A stretch of DNA of 64,000 nt from Comamonas sp. (GTDB lineage: Bacteria; Pseudomonadota; Gammaproteobacteria; Burkholderiales; Burkholderiaceae_C): positions 281,940 through 345,939 of the forward strand of contig JAQVCA010000001.1 of NCBI GenBank assembly GCA_028690035.1, written 5' to 3'. The position numbers and the translations under genes were made by a program. This document shows, piece after piece, positions 27,580 through 40,826 of the stretch; the stretch's first letter is position 1; each line of letters starts with the position of its first letter. The notes beneath the pieces were generated by a model that made no database searches, had not been told where the DNA came from, and saw only the letters and a program-made list of their open reading frames with translations.

Positions 27580-30204
27580 TTACAGACGCTCGGCCACCCA
27601 GGCATTAACGCTGGCCAGCGCAGCAGGCAACGCCGCCGCGTTGGTGCCACCGGCCATGGCCATGTCGGGCTTGCCACCGCCTTTGCCACCGACCTGCTGG
27701 GCGACAAAATTCACCAACTCACCGGCTTTGATCTTGCCCACGGTGTCTGGCGTCACACCAGCGGCCAGCTGCACCTTGTCGCCATCGACGGCGGCCAGCA
27801 CGATGGCGGCGGTTTTGAGCTTGTCCTTGAGCTTGTCCAGGGTCTCGCGCAAGGTCTTGGCGTCGGCGCCTTGCAGCTGGGCTGCCAGCAATTGCACGCC
27901 CTTGACCTGCACGGCCTGGGCCAGCAGTTCATCCCCCTGGCTGGAGGCCAGCTTGCCTTTGAGTGCGGCAATTTCCTTTTCCAGCGCCTTGACCTGCTCC
28001 AAAGTGCTGGCAATGCGGCTGGTCAGCTCAGCGCTGGGGGTTTTCAGCGTAGCAGCGGCGCTGTCCACCGTGGCTTCCAGGCCCTGCACATAGGCCAGGG
28101 CATTGGTGCCGGTGATAGCCTCCACCCGGCGCACACCCGCGGCCACACCACCTTCGGCCACGATCTTGAACAACCCAATGTCGCCCGTGCGCTGCACGTG
28201 CGTGCCGCCGCACAGCTCGCGGCTGGTGCCGATGTCCAGCACGCGCACCGTGTCGCCGTACTTCTCGCCAAACAGCATCATCGCGCCGGTGGCCTTGGCC
28301 GCTTCGATGTCCATCACGCGCGCCTGGGTGGGGGTGTTGGCCAGAATTTCCTGGTTCACCAGCGCCTCGATCTGGCGGATTTGCTCGGCGGTGACCGGTG
28401 CGTTGTGCGTGAAGTCAAAGCGCGTGCGCTCGGCGTTGACCAAGCTGCCTTTTTGCTGGACGTGATCGCCCAGCACTTCGTGCAGGGCTTTGTGCATGAT
28501 GTGCGTGACCGAGTGGTTGCGCATGGTGGCGGCGCGCAGCGGCGCATCGACGGCCATGTGCACGCTGTCGCCCACGCGCAGCACACCCTCGGCCACCTGG
28601 CCGTGGTGGCCAAACACATCGGCCTTGATCTTTTGCGTGTCGTGCACAGCAAAGCGCATACCAGCGGCGCTGATGACGCCCTGGTCACCCACCTGACCAC
28701 CGCTTTCTGCATAAAAAGGAGTGCTTTGCGCAACCACGACGCCATTTTCACCAGCTTTCAGCTCTGAAACTGGCGTGCCGTCAGCGTAAAGTGCTACGAT
28801 TTTTGTGTTTTCGACCAGATGCTCGTAGCCGGTGAACTGGTTGGCTGCGCCTTGGTAGTCCAGCAGCTTGTCCATCTTGAACTTGCCCGCTGCGCGTGCC
28901 GTTTCTTTCTGGTGCTGCATGGCGGCGTTGAAACCGGCCTCGTCCACGCTCACGCCGCGCTCACGGCACACATCGTTGGTCAAGTCGAGCGGGAAGCCAT
29001 AGGTGTCGTGCAGCTTGAAGGCCACATCCCCGGGCAACTGCTGGGCACCACCGCCCAGGGCGCTGTCCAGAATGTCCATGCCGTGCGCCAGGGTCTCGAA
29101 GAAGCGCTCTTCTTCCACGCGCAGTACCTCGGTGATACGCGCTCCCTGCGCGGCCAGGCGTGGGTAGGCGCTGCCCATCTGCTGCACCAAATCTTTGACC
29201 AGCTTGTGGAAGAACGGCGTCTTTTGCCCCAGCTTGTAGCCGTGGCGAATGGCGCGGCGCACGATACGGCGCTGCACGTAGCCACGGCCCTCATTGCTGG
29301 GGATGACGCCATCGACGATCAAGAAGGACGTAGCACGGATATGGTCGGCAATCACCTTGAGCGAAGGATTGGCCAGGTCTTGGCAACCGGTTTCACGGCC
29401 TGCGGCGCGGATCAGGGCGTCAAACAGGTCAATTTCGTAGTTGCTGTGTACGTGCTGCAAGATGGCGGCCAGGCGCTCCAGACCCATGCCCGTGTCCACG
29501 CAGGGCGCAGGCAGCGGAGTGACGCTGCCGTCTTCATGCATTTCAAACTGCATGAACACGTTGTTCCAGATTTCGATGAAACGGTCGCCGTCTTCATCGG
29601 GGCTGCCCGGAGGACCGCCAGGAATTTCGGGGCCGTGGTCGTAGAAAATTTCCGAGCAGGGGCCGCAGGGGCCGGTGTCGGCCATCATCCAGAAGTTGTC
29701 CGATTTGTAGCGCCCGCCCTTGTTGTCGCCAATGCGAATCACGCGCTCGGGGGGCAGGCCGATTTCTTTGGTCCAGATGTCGTAGGCCTCGTCGTCCTCC
29801 TGGTACACGGTGGCCAGCAGGCGCTCTTTGGGCAGTTGGTACACCTCGGTCAGCAGCTCCCACGCCCATTTCAGCGACTCGCGCTTGAAGTAGTCGCCAA
29901 AGCTCCAGTTGCCCAGCATTTCAAAGAAAGTGTGGTGGCGCGCGGTGTAGCCGACGTTTTCCAGGTCGTTGTGCTTGCCGCCAGCGCGCAGGCAGGCTTG
30001 CACCGAAGTGGCACGGTTGTAAGAGCGCTTGTCGGTGCCCAGAAACACGTCCTTGAATTGCACCATGCCACTGTTGGTGAACATCAAGGTCGGGTCGTTG
30101 CCGGGCACCAGCGGGCTGGATTCGACAATGGTGTGGCCTTTGGCCGCGAAGAAATCCAAGAAGGTCTTGCGAATATCGGCAACAGTGAAAGCAGGTTGGC
30201 TCAT
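27580..30204 (-). CDS. alaS: Alanine-tRNA ligase
   Basis: Charges tRNA-Ala. 874 aa with the class II catalytic domain ([17 protein letters not shown] motif as [25 protein letters not shown]), the editing domain with zinc/His motif [16 protein letters not shown] and CGGTHV, and the C-Ala region ending in a glycine-rich [15 protein letters not shown] motif. ATG at 30204 ([19 protein letters not shown]) fits the family start. Codons for [18 protein letters not shown] (about 28760-28810) are unusually A/T-rich and vaguely resemble the dispersed repeat. It has its own terminator at 27496-27523. Confidence 0.97.
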   Translation of the reverse strand: MSQPAFTVADIRKTFLDFFAAKGHTIVESSPLVPGNDPTLMFTNSGMVQFKDVFLGTDKRSYNRATSVQACLRAGGKHNDLENVGYTARHHTFFEMLGNWSFGDYFKRESLKWAWELLTEVYQLPKERLLATVYQEDDEAYDIWTKEIGLPPERVIRIGDNKGGRYKSDNFWMMADTGPCGPCSEIFYDHGPEIPGGPPGSPDEDGDRFIEIWNNVFMQFEMHEDGSVTPLPAPCVDTGMGLERLAAILQHVHSNYEIDLFDALIRAAGRETGCQDLANPSLKVIADHIRATSFLIVDGVIPSNEGRGYVQRRIVRRAIRHGYKLGQKTPFFHKLVKDLVQQMGSAYPRLAAQGARITEVLRVEEERFFETLAHGMDILDSALGGGAQQLPGDVAFKLHDTYGFPLDLTNDVCRERGVSVDEAGFNAAMQHQKETARAAGKFKMDKLLDYQGAANQFTGYEHLVENTKIVALYADGTPVSELKAGENGVVVAQSTPFYAESGGQVGDQGVISAAGMRFAVHDTQKIKADVFGHHGQVAEGVLRVGDSVHMAVDAPLRAATMRNHSVTHIMHKALHEVLGDHVQQKGSLVNAERTRFDFTHNAPVTAEQIRQIEALVNQEILANTPTQARVMDIEAAKATGAMMLFGEKYGDTVRVLDIGTSRELCGGTHVQRTGDIGLFKIVAEGGVAAGVRRVEAITGTNALAYVQGLEATVDSAAATLKTPSAELTSRIASTLEQVKALEKEIAALKGKLASSQGDELLAQAVQVKGVQLLAAQLQGADAKTLRETLDKLKDKLKTAAIVLAAVDGDKVQLAAGVTPDTVGKIKAGELVNFVAQQVGGKGGGKPDMAMAGGTNAAALPAALASVNAWVAERL

Positions 30205-30306
30205 GGTGGACAAGTGCAAAAAATGCAGTTCGGGGAAAAAAGGTAAGTGAGAGGACAGCAAGCGGGCCATGGCGGACTGAAGGCCCTTAACCACATAACC
30301 AAAACA

Positions 30307-30328
30307 CCAAAGCGCCGCAAGCGGCGCT
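30307..30328 (-). terminator. Candidate terminator after the purA-phosphoribosyltransferase operon
   Basis: Perfect stem AGCGCCGC / GCGGCGCT (30311-30318, 30321-30328) with a 2-base gap, followed on the minus strand by a T/G-rich stretch (TTGGTGTTTTGG). It lies between the phosphoribosyltransferase gene and alaS. The T-run is interrupted, so efficiency is uncertain. Confidence 0.6.
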
Positions 30329-30347
30329 CTGTAGACAGGTCAGCAGA

Positions 30348-30872
30348 TCAAAGCTGCCATTTTTGCAGCAGCTTCTCTGGGCTCAGCGCATCGTAGCCTT
30401 CAAAGGGTTGATGGATCCATGGGTTGGTGGGCAGGTCTTCCACCGAGTAATCGGCACGGAAAGTGGAGATGCCCTTGGTCCAGATCACGGCGCTGCGCAG
30501 CTCGGTAATCGGGGGGTAGCTTTCTTTCAGACGTTGCACCACTGCCGTCAGGGTGACGCCGGTATCGGACAGATCGTCCACCAGCAGCACGCGCCCGGCG
30601 ATCTCCCCTTTGGGGGTGGCAATAAAGCGGCTGATGTCCAGATGCCCGCGCACCGTGCCAGCTTCGGCACGGTAGGAGCTGGTGGACATGATGGCCAGCG
30701 GCTTGCCAAAAATGCGGCTCAGAATGTCGCCCGGGCGCAGGCCACCACGGGCCAGGCACAGAATGATGTCGAAATCCCAGCCCGATTTGTGTACTTGCAG
30801 CGCCAGCTTTTCAATCAGCGCGTGGTAGTCGTCGTAACTGACGTAAAGGTGTTGACCGTCTTCAGTAAGCAT
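30348..30872 (-). CDS. Phosphoribosyltransferase (purine salvage type)
   Basis: 174 aa type I phosphoribosyltransferase with the PRPP-binding motif VLLVDDLSDTGVT and upstream ILCLARGGLRPGDILSR. Close in pattern to xanthine/hypoxanthine-guanine enzymes, and located 28 bp downstream of purA, which suits a role in purine salvage. The start is ambiguous: MLTEDGQHLYVSYDDYH (30872) fits homologues; an ATG at 30881 adds three residues. The exact base specificity cannot be read. A hairpin terminator follows. Confidence 0.88.
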   Translation of the reverse strand: MLTEDGQHLYVSYDDYHALIEKLALQVHKSGWDFDIILCLARGGLRPGDILSRIFGKPLAIMSTSSYRAEAGTVRGHLDISRFIATPKGEIAGRVLLVDDLSDTGVTLTAVVQRLKESYPPITELRSAVIWTKGISTFRADYSVEDLPTNPWIHQPFEGYDALSPEKLLQKWQL

Positions 30873-30899
30873 GGGAGCCATCCAGTTGTCCAGTGGGCC

Positions 30900-33457
<2,558 letters not shown>

Positions 33458-33585
33458 GAAAAAAAGGGGGGGCTGTTAAAAGCGTGATTCTATCGGTTCA
33501 CAGGCCCGACCCCGATAAAAGGGCCAGGCCTGTGCTGTGGTATGCGGCCCTAGGCTTGCAGCCCGAGCCAAAGTGGGCGCGAAGT

Positions 33586-34488
33586 TCAGTCGCCACCACC
33601 TGCAACAGCCGCGCCACCACTGCGATAGGACTTGAAGAATTCGGTGCTTGCCGGATCAAGTACCAGTACATCGCTCTTGCTAGCAAAGCTGGCCTTGTAG
33701 GCCTCCAGGCTGCGATAGAACTTGGCAAACTGCGCATCTTGCCCAAATGCCTGCGCGTAGATGCGCGCCGCTTCGGCATCGCCCTCGCCCTTGATCTTCT
33801 GGGCATCGCGGTAGGCATTGGCCACCACGATTTCGCGTTGCCGATCGGCATCGGCACGGATTTTTTCGCCTTCGGCCGCGCCGGTGGAGCGCAACTCATT
33901 GGCGACACGCTTGCGCTCGGCTTCCATGCGGCGGTACACCGATTCGGTGATAGTCTCAGCGTAGTCCACACGCGTGATGCGCACGTCGACCACATCCATG
34001 CCCCAAGGTTTGCCACGGCTGATGGCTTCCAGCACTTCTTTTTTCACATCGGCCATCAGCGTCTCGCGCTTAGACGATAAAAGCTCGCGCACCGTACGGC
34101 GGTTGATCTCTTCTTGGAAGGCGTTGCGCACCACCCGATTAAGCTGCATGGCACCGGCCATCTCGTCCAGCCCTACGTTGCGGATGTACTCCGACGGATC
34201 GGTAATGCGCCAGCGTACATACCAATCGATCACCACGCGCTGCTTTTCTGCTGTCAGCATCGGTTCTGTGTCAGAGCTGTCCAGCGTGAGCAGACGCTTA
34301 TCGATGTAGCGCACATTCTGGAACGGTGGTGGCAACTTCCAGTTCAGCCCCGGCTCGGTAATCACAGTTTTGATTTGCCCTAAGGCATACACCACGCCAA
34401 ATTGGCGCTGATCAACCACAAACAGCATGGAGCTGGCCAATGCCAGAACCACCAGGACGGTGGTCGCCAAAAAACCCAAACGATTCAT
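33586..34488 (-). CDS. hflC: Protease modulator HflC
   Basis: SPFH/band-7 membrane protein that pairs with HflK and regulates the FtsH protease. One N-terminal membrane anchor (about residues 8-25), then the periplasmic band-7 domain and a long Arg/Glu/Ala coiled coil (YRRMEAERKRVANELRSTGAAEGEKIRADADRQ region). 300 aa. AGGAG precedes the ATG; it is 15 bp after hflK. The DUF2065 gene often found between hflC and hisZ is absent: the 128 bp gap is too short. Confidence 0.95.
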   Translation of the reverse strand: MNRLGFLATTVLVVLALASSMLFVVDQRQFGVVYALGQIKTVITEPGLNWKLPPPFQNVRYIDKRLLTLDSSDTEPMLTAEKQRVVIDWYVRWRITDPSEYIRNVGLDEMAGAMQLNRVVRNAFQEEINRRTVRELLSSKRETLMADVKKEVLEAISRGKPWGMDVVDVRITRVDYAETITESVYRRMEAERKRVANELRSTGAAEGEKIRADADRQREIVVANAYRDAQKIKGEGDAEAARIYAQAFGQDAQFAKFYRSLEAYKASFASKSDVLVLDPASTEFFKSYRSGGAAVAGGGD

Positions 34489-34503
34489 AGTGTGTTCTTC
34501 TCC

Positions 34504-35904
34504 TTAGCGCAGTTCACGTTCACGCGAGCGACTCAGATCCCGCACTCGCGCATCTACGTTGGCAGCAGAGTTGGGCGCCGCAGGTGCAGGCGGCGCGGCC
34601 AGGCGCGTTGCTGCTTCCTGCGCAGCGGGGGCCGCCAAGCCTGCGCTTTGCATGATCTTGTCCAGCGGCAGGTACAACAGGTTAGAGCCTTGTCGCGAAT
34701 CCACCACCACCTTGGTAACGTTGCTGTACACCTGCTCCATGGCCTCGGTGTACAAACGATCGCGTGTCACTTGCGGGGCTTTTTTGTATTCGGTCAGCAG
34801 GTAGCTGAAGCGCTGCGCATCACCTTCAGCCTGCGCTGCCATACGGGCCTTATAGGCCTCGGCCTCTTGCGCCAGGCGTGAAGCGGTACCAGTAGCACGC
34901 GGAATCACGTCGTTGGCGTAGGCTTGGGCCTCGTTCTTGGCGCGCTCGCGCTCCTGCCCTGCCTTGAGTACGTCATCAAACGCCGCCTGCACCTGCTCAG
35001 GGGGACGCACACCGCCTTGCTGCAAGTTGATGCCGACAATTTCCACACCCACAGCGTAGCGATCCAGAATGGTTTGCATTAGCTCACGCACACGGGGTGC
35101 AATCTGGTCACGCTCTTCGGCGAGTGCCGAATCCATCTTCATCTTGCCCACCACTTCGCGCACGGCAGACTCGGCTGCCTGCACCACAGCCACATCGGGG
35201 TTTTTGCTTTCAAACAGCCAAGCACGCGCATCGCTTAGACGGTACTGCACCGCAAATTTGATTTCCACGATGTTTTCGTCCTCGGTCAGCATGGCCGACT
35301 CACGCAACCCCGTGCTTTTGATGACGATATCGCGCCCGATATCCACCGAGCGAATCTGTGTGACGAACACCAGCTCATGGCTTTGCACCGGATACGGCAA
35401 ACGCCAGTTAAAACCAGCGCCCACGGTGGAGTGGTAACGACCAAATTGGGTGATGACGGCCTGTTGCCCTTCTTGCACAATGAAAAACCCGGTACCGAGC
35501 CAGATCAACACCGCCACGCCAGCAATGACACCAACCCCCAGGCCTGTGCCTTTCATTTCCGGTGGTGGACTGCCGCCTGGACGGCCACCTTGGCCTCCCC
35601 CTGAACCACCTGAAGAGCGCCCGCCCAACAGCCCCCCAAGTTTGCGATTCAGGTCACGCCACAGCTCGTCAAGATCCGGCGGCTGACCTCCTCCCGAGTT
35701 CATCTGCCCACGCCCACCACGCGGTGGTGGCGGTGGCGGAGGGGTGCGATCGTTATCGCGTTCGCTGTCGCCATTTGATACGGGATCGCTGTCCGCACGA
35801 TCTTTATCTTCATTACGTCCCCAGCGGGGATCGTTCAGGTTGAACATGCCTCGCAAACCCTGGGGCAAGGCCGCCCAGCGGGGCAGACGATTCAAAAAAT
35901 TCAT
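34504..35904 (-). CDS. hflK: Protease modulator HflK
   Basis: Partner of HflC in the large membrane complex around FtsH. 466 aa: a charged, disordered N-terminus with Pro-run and Gly-rich segments (TPPPPPPPRGGRGQ; LLGGRSSGGSGGGQGG), one membrane helix near residue 120 (GVGVIAGVAVLIWLGTGFFIV), band-7 domain, and coiled coil. ATG at 35904 (MNFLNRLPRWAALPQG) is chosen over an in-frame start 24 bases upstream. Operon hflX-hflK-hflC. Confidence 0.94.
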   Translation of the reverse strand: MNFLNRLPRWAALPQGLRGMFNLNDPRWGRNEDKDRADSDPVSNGDSERDNDRTPPPPPPPRGGRGQMNSGGGQPPDLDELWRDLNRKLGGLLGGRSSGGSGGGQGGRPGGSPPPEMKGTGLGVGVIAGVAVLIWLGTGFFIVQEGQQAVITQFGRYHSTVGAGFNWRLPYPVQSHELVFVTQIRSVDIGRDIVIKSTGLRESAMLTEDENIVEIKFAVQYRLSDARAWLFESKNPDVAVVQAAESAVREVVGKMKMDSALAEERDQIAPRVRELMQTILDRYAVGVEIVGINLQQGGVRPPEQVQAAFDDVLKAGQERERAKNEAQAYANDVIPRATGTASRLAQEAEAYKARMAAQAEGDAQRFSYLLTEYKKAPQVTRDRLYTEAMEQVYSNVTKVVVDSRQGSNLLYLPLDKIMQSAGLAAPAAQEAATRLAAPPAPAAPNSAANVDARVRDLSRSRERELR

Positions 35905-35946
35905 GGGCACAAACTCAATGGATCTCAATGAAACAGCATGCAGCGG

Positions 35947-37161
35947 TCAAGCCACTGCAGGAGGTTCGGCTTGCGCCGTGGTTTCAGTGTCGGTGTCGAT
36001 GGCAGATGGATCGGTCGTAGCGTCGGGATCATTGGCCAGCGCTGCCAACACGGTCTGTGCCAAGTACTGGCGCAGTGTGTCCAAGCCTTGATGGGCAGCA
36101 GCACTAACAAAAATGCGTGGCACCTGCTGACCATCAACCTCGTACCAGTCCTGCAGGACTGCGGGACGACGCTGGGCGGGCAGGGCATCAAGCTTATTGA
36201 ACACCAGCAGCTGGGGAATGCGATCGGCACCGATCTCATGCAGCACCTGCTGCACTTGCTGCAACTGCTCAGGAAAAGCCTCGTTGGAAGCATCCACCAC
36301 ATGCAGCAGCAAATCCGCATCAATGGCTTCTTGCAGCGTTGCCTGAAAGGCTTTCACCAGTCCGTGAGGCAAAGCGCGGATAAAGCCAACGGTATCGGAA
36401 ATGGACACGGTGGTTTGCGCCTCGGCCAGGTACATCTGGCGCGTGGTGGTATCCAGTGTGGCAAACAGCTGATCCGCAGCGTAGGCGCGCGCCTTCACCA
36501 AGGCATTGAACAGTGTGGACTTGCCCGCATTGGTGTAGCCCACAAGGGAAATGCTGAAAACGCCCTGACGCTGGCGCTGGCGTCGCTGTGTGCTACGCTG
36601 CTTTTGCACCTTCAACAGGCGCTCTTTGGTGCGCTTGATGGCTTCGCCAATCATGCGCTTATCCAATTCAATCTGGGTCTCACCTGGGCCGCCACGCTGA
36701 CCAATACCGCCTTGCTGGCGTTCCAAGTGGCTCCAGCGGCGCACCAAGCGAGTGCTGAGGTACTGCAGCCGCGCCAGTTCGACTTGGAGTTTGCCTTCAT
36801 GGCTGCGCGCGCGCTGGGCAAAGATCTCCAAGATCAGCATGGTGCGGTCATTGACCGGCATCTCCAGGTAACGCTCCAGATTGCGCTGCTGGGCTGGGCT
36901 CAGGGACTGGTCAAACCAGACCTCCTGCACACCGTGCATCTGCGCCAGGAGCTTGATTTCATCGGCCTTACCGCTGCCCACCAGCAGCGCAGCGTCAGGG
37001 GCCTTGCGCTTGCAGGTGAGGTGCGCTACAGGTCGCAGACCTGCAGTTTGCGCCAGTTGCGCCAGCTCTTGCAAATCGGCATCAAAGTGGGGAAAACCAA
37101 AATCCACCCCGACCAACAGGACTGGGGTGGATACTTCAGGGGAAAGGGGAGAAGCGCTCAT
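35947..37161 (-). CDS. hflX: Ribosome-splitting GTPase HflX
   Basis: GTPase that splits stalled ribosomes under stress. 404 aa: the N-terminal HflX domain (LLVGSGKADEIKLLAQ; RNLERYLEMPVNDRTMLILEIFAQRA), the GGIGQRGGPGETQIE motif, then the G domain (GYTNAGKST, DTVGFI, NKLD). The acidic C-terminal tail (DPDATTDPSAIDTDTETT) is of low complexity. It lies between hfq and hflK, all leftward, the usual hfq-hflX-hflKC order. Confidence 0.96.
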   Translation of the reverse strand: MSASPLSPEVSTPVLLVGVDFGFPHFDADLQELAQLAQTAGLRPVAHLTCKRKAPDAALLVGSGKADEIKLLAQMHGVQEVWFDQSLSPAQQRNLERYLEMPVNDRTMLILEIFAQRARSHEGKLQVELARLQYLSTRLVRRWSHLERQQGGIGQRGGPGETQIELDKRMIGEAIKRTKERLLKVQKQRSTQRRQRQRQGVFSISLVGYTNAGKSTLFNALVKARAYAADQLFATLDTTTRQMYLAEAQTTVSISDTVGFIRALPHGLVKAFQATLQEAIDADLLLHVVDASNEAFPEQLQQVQQVLHEIGADRIPQLLVFNKLDALPAQRRPAVLQDWYEVDGQQVPRIFVSAAAHQGLDTLRQYLAQTVLAALANDPDATTDPSAIDTDTETTAQAEPPAVA

Positions 37162-37213
37162 GCGTGTATGGCTCGATCGGGCCGGAGCGCCGGCGTAGAG
37201 GAGTGGGACTGCC

Positions 37214-37462
37214 TCAAGCTGCAGCGCCGTCGCCAGACTCGGAAATGCTGAAGTTCACCGGGCGGCCGGGAACAATGGTCGAAATGGCATGTTTGTACAC
37301 CATCTGCGTCACGGTGTTGCGCAGCAGCACAACGTATTGGTCAAAAGATTCAATCTGCCCCTGCAGCTTGATGCCATTCACCAAATAAATCGAGACGGGC
37401 ACATGCTCACGGCGCAGTGCGTTCAGAAAGGGGTCTTGCAAAAGTTGGCCTTTATTGCTCAC
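37214..37462 (-). CDS. hfq: RNA chaperone Hfq
   Basis: 82 aa Sm-like hexameric RNA chaperone for small-RNA regulation. Sm1 motif [24 protein letters not shown] and Sm2 [14 protein letters not shown] are intact. Start is GTG at 37462, with GGAG 8-9 bases upstream; no ATG is available. The C-terminal tail ([13 protein letters not shown]) is short, as usual in betaproteobacteria. It is 52 bp upstream of hflX. Confidence 0.97.
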   Translation of the reverse strand: MSNKGQLLQDPFLNALRREHVPVSIYLVNGIKLQGQIESFDQYVVLLRNTVTQMVYKHAISTIVPGRPVNFSISESGDGAAA

Positions 37463-37589
37463 GATATAACTCCGTGTTCGGATATGTTGTTGTAAACCGA
37501 CACCTTAACACAGCCCAGTCGCGGCTTGTAGTGCCCCGACTGGACGAACGAAAGATTGTGGGGTGTTTGCCGCTGAGGCGGTGCCCCCC

Positions 37590-38939
37590 TTAACGCGATT
37601 TGTCAGCGTAAGGGTTGTGCGAGGTTTTGAACTCAATGCGCAACGGAGTTCCCACTAAATTGAACTCTTTGCGAAAACGCCCTTCAAGAAAGCGCCGATA
37701 CGCATCGGTCACCAACTCTAAAGAATTACCGTGGATCACGATCAGCGGCGGGTTCATGCCACCTTGGTGGGCATAACGCATCTTGGGACGATAGGCCCCC
37801 ACCTTTTTCGGTGTCTGAAATTGCAGCGACTCCAGCAGAACGCGCGTGAGCACCGGTGTTGGCATTTTGCAGGTTGCCGCTTTGTGTGCCTGAGCAATCG
37901 ATGCCCACAACGGCCCCAGCCCTTGGCGTTTGGTGGCGGAAATAAAGTGCACTGCGGCAAACTTCAGAAATGCCAAGCGATTTTCGATGGAACGCTCCAC
38001 CAGCTGGCGCTGGTAATCGTCCACCGCATCCCATTTATTCACAGCCAGCACCACCGCGCGACCGCTTTCCAAGACATAGCCCGCAATATGCGCGTCCTGA
38101 TCGGTCACGCCCTCGGTGGCATCGATGAGCAGCACCACCACGTTGGCCGATTCAATGGCTTGCAAAGTCTTCACCACCGAGAATTTCTCGATGGCCTGAA
38201 AGACTTTGCCCTTGCGACGCAGACCGGCAGTGTCGATCAACTCAAACTTTTGCCCATTGCGCTCAAACGGCACACTGATGGCATCGCGTGTGGTACCAGG
38301 CATATCGAACGCCACCAGGCGCTCTTCTCCCAGCCACGTGTTGATGAGGGTGGACTTACCCGCATTCGGGCGTCCAGCCAGCGCCAGCTTGATGGGGCGC
38401 AAGGCTTCATCTTCCAGCTCTGGCACCTCTTCTTCCGGCTCGGGCAGCTGCAGTGGCTCCAGCGCCAATTCCACCAGCCCGCGCACTCCTTGGCCGTGGG
38501 CCGCAGAGACCGGGTACACCTCGCCCAGTCCCAGCTCGTAGAACTCAGACAGCTGCGCGCCCGCTTGCATGCCTTCGGCCTTGTTGGCCACGAGCAGGCA
38601 AGGCTTGCTCAAGCGACGCAGGTAGTTGGAGATTTCATGGTCTTGCGCGGACAAACCATCGCGGGCATCGACCACAAACACCACCACATCGGCCTCGGCC
38701 ACCGCCTGGCGCGTTTGCTTGGCCATTTCCCGAAAAATGCCTTGCGAGGCATCGGGCTCAAAACCACCGGTATCGATGACGATGTATTCCAGCTTGCCCT
38801 GACGCCCTTGGCCATAGTGGCGATCGCGCGTCAGGCCTGCGTAGTCGGAGACGATGGCGTCGCGCGACTTGGTCAGACGGTTGAACAAGGTGGATTTGCC
38901 CACATTGGGCCGCCCCACAAGGGCGATAACTGGTTTCAT
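37590..38939 (-). CDS. der: Ribosome biogenesis GTPase Der
   Basis: Double GTPase needed for 50S subunit maturation. Two G domains begin [16 protein letters not shown] (about residue 8) and [16 protein letters not shown] (about residue 188), followed by the KH-like C-terminal domain ending near NPYADKSR. 449 aa. ATG at 38939 ([16 protein letters not shown]) is used; the frame is open 54 bases more but that is not conserved. It is 34 bp after bamB. Confidence 0.96.
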   Translation of the reverse strand: MKPVIALVGRPNVGKSTLFNRLTKSRDAIVSDYAGLTRDRHYGQGRQGKLEYIVIDTGGFEPDASQGIFREMAKQTRQAVAEADVVVFVVDARDGLSAQDHEISNYLRRLSKPCLLVANKAEGMQAGAQLSEFYELGLGEVYPVSAAHGQGVRGLVELALEPLQLPEPEEEVPELEDEALRPIKLALAGRPNAGKSTLINTWLGEERLVAFDMPGTTRDAISVPFERNGQKFELIDTAGLRRKGKVFQAIEKFSVVKTLQAIESANVVVLLIDATEGVTDQDAHIAGYVLESGRAVVLAVNKWDAVDDYQRQLVERSIENRLAFLKFAAVHFISATKRQGLGPLWASIAQAHKAATCKMPTPVLTRVLLESLQFQTPKKVGAYRPKMRYAHQGGMNPPLIVIHGNSLELVTDAYRRFLEGRFRKEFNLVGTPLRIEFKTSHNPYADKSR

Positions 38940-38973
38940 GCGAAAAACTTCAAGAAAAAATCCCGAGTGCAGA

Positions 38974-40140
38974 TCAATCGGGGCGGAAGCCATACAGGCC
39001 GCCGTTGCGCGTCAACACCACCAGGGTATCGGCTGCGACCACAGGAGCCACAGCCACACCGCTGCTGTCGGTGGTCAAGCGATTCAAAGGACTGCCATCC
39101 TGCTTGGACAGCATATGCACCAACCCGGTGCTGTCGCCCACAATCACCGAGCGACCCAACACCAGGGGGGCGGACAGCTGACGGTGCTTCAGCTGCTGGA
39201 TGCTCCAGTCCTTACCACCATCGGTACGGCTCCAGGCTTGCACCACGCCATTGCTTTCGCTGCCAAACACCTTCTGACCATCGGTAGCCACCCCCACGGA
39301 ACCTTTAGCCGGCGCACTCCACAACAGGCGCGCTTGGGCCACATCCACACAGCCCACGCTGGCCTGGAAGGCACGCACGCACACCACATCGCCATCGCGC
39401 GCTGTGGGGCCCACCAAATCCACCAGGCGCTCTACGTCGTTGGTGCCTCGCGGGGCGGCGATGGGGGCCTCCCACAGCACGGCGCCTGTATCGGGATTCA
39501 ATGCCACCAAACGCCCCGACAGCCCCGCCAGCAACATATTGCCATGGGCCTGCAGCACGCCTTGCTGTCGCAGCACCAGAGGCTCACCGTCGCGCTGCAG
39601 CTTCCACAACAAACGACCGTCCTGTGCGTCGTAAGCGGAAATTTGGCGATCGGCAGTCAGTACAAAAACGCGCCCACCAGCCACCAGCGGCGCGGTGTAC
39701 GAGGCTGCAGGCAGCAGCTGACTCCACAGCGTGCGCCCCTGCTCCAGCACCGTCAGTGCATTGCGCGTGGTGACCACCGCCGTGCGACGGCCATCGCTGC
39801 CCACACCCGTGTGCAGCGCACTGCCCACCTGCGCACGCCAACTCTCGCGGCCAGAAGCCGCATCCACAGCAATCACCGTGCCATCGGCACTGGCCAGCAC
39901 CACCTCTTGGCCCAGCACCTGAGGCGCCAGGCTGACATCTTTCAAGGCAGGAATACTGGTGCGCCAGACCTGGCGCACAGGCAGCTGCACCACATTGGGG
40001 CCCAGGTCGGCAGGCTTGGGCGGCTTGCTGGAAGAGCATGCGCCCAACCCCGCGACCAATGCCAGGGACAAGAGCGTGCGCCACCCCCAGCGGGGCAAAA
40101 ACTGGTTGCACAAAGGGGTGTGAGTGGAAATTTGCTGCAT
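38974..40140 (-). CDS. bamB: Outer membrane assembly lipoprotein BamB
   Basis: Eight-bladed beta-propeller lipoprotein of the BAM complex that inserts outer-membrane proteins. Lipobox GLGAC about residue 35, then repeated PQQ-type blades ([56 protein letters not shown]). About 388 aa. ATG at 40140 shares one base with the stop codon of yfgM (TGATG), so the pair is translationally coupled. Between yfgM and der in a conserved cluster. Confidence 0.95.
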   Translation of the reverse strand: MQQISTHTPLCNQFLPRWGWRTLLSLALVAGLGACSSSKPPKPADLGPNVVQLPVRQVWRTSIPALKDVSLAPQVLGQEVVLASADGTVIAVDAASGRESWRAQVGSALHTGVGSDGRRTAVVTTRNALTVLEQGRTLWSQLLPAASYTAPLVAGGRVFVLTADRQISAYDAQDGRLLWKLQRDGEPLVLRQQGVLQAHGNMLLAGLSGRLVALNPDTGAVLWEAPIAAPRGTNDVERLVDLVGPTARDGDVVCVRAFQASVGCVDVAQARLLWSAPAKGSVGVATDGQKVFGSESNGVVQAWSRTDGGKDWSIQQLKHRQLSAPLVLGRSVIVGDSTGLVHMLSKQDGSPLNRLTTDSSGVAVAPVVAADTLVVLTRNGGLYGFRPD

Positions 40141-40799
40141 CACGATTGCGACTCCGGTGTCGTTGCCACGCCCAAGGCGTTGAGTTTGTAGCCCACTAGA
40201 GCGCGGTACTCCAAGCGCTCATCCATCTGCTGCCACGCCTTCTGATAAGCAGCAATCGCTTCTGGCATCTTGCCTTGCAGTTGCAGGGCATCGCCCAGGC
40301 GATCCTGCTCCAGCGCCTGAAACTCGGCTGGAAAGCTGCCTTGCAACAGTGCCACTGCGGCATCCCATTCCTTGTTTTCGATCTGGATGGCCGCCAGACG
40401 CAGCTTGGCGGTCGCCTGATACCCTGCATCGACCCCATGGTCGATAGCCCATTGCAGCGCCGCCACGGCCACATCGTCCTTATCGGCAGCGTAGGCCGAC
40501 TTAGCCACCTGCAGCGCTGCCTGACTGGCCTGCACGGTGCTGGCGTAGTCTTGCTTCAAAGACTCAAACGCCAGCGCCATGCGCCCGGCATCCTTGGCCT
40601 GCACGGCCACGGTCACGGCATCGTCCAGCGCTGCGGCCTGCGCAGCCTGGCGCTGCTGCCACAACTGCCAGCCATTCCAAGCGGCAAAACTGCCCAACAC
40701 CACCACCAGCACGCTGGTGATCGGGGTGCCCCATTGGTTCCAGAAATGCTTGAGCTGATCAAGCTGCTCTTGTTCTTCTAAGTCCAGGTGCGTTGCCAT
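40140..40799 (-). CDS. yfgM: YfgM family TPR membrane protein
   Basis: 219 aa ancillary SecYEG-translocon-associated chaperone of the YfgM/TPR_21 family. N-terminal cytoplasmic segment (MATHLDLEEQEQLDQLKHFWNQWG), one membrane helix (about residues 27-46), then periplasmic tetratricopeptide-like repeats (LAAIQIENKEWDAAVALLQ; LGDALQLQGKMPEAIAAYQKAWQ). It is followed by bamB with a one-base overlap and preceded by hisS. Confidence 0.93.
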   Translation of the reverse strand: MATHLDLEEQEQLDQLKHFWNQWGTPITSVLVVVLGSFAAWNGWQLWQQRQAAQAAALDDAVTVAVQAKDAGRMALAFESLKQDYASTVQASQAALQVAKSAYAADKDDVAVAALQWAIDHGVDAGYQATAKLRLAAIQIENKEWDAAVALLQGSFPAEFQALEQDRLGDALQLQGKMPEAIAAYQKAWQQMDERLEYRALVGYKLNALGVATTPESQS

Positions 40800-40826
40800 G
40801 TGCTGAGGGTCAAAAAATGGAAAAAA

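Noticed and set aside
28819..30246. 475-codon plus-strand open frame opposite alaS
   Set aside because: Antisense shadow; alaS is unambiguous and the frame shows no family motif.
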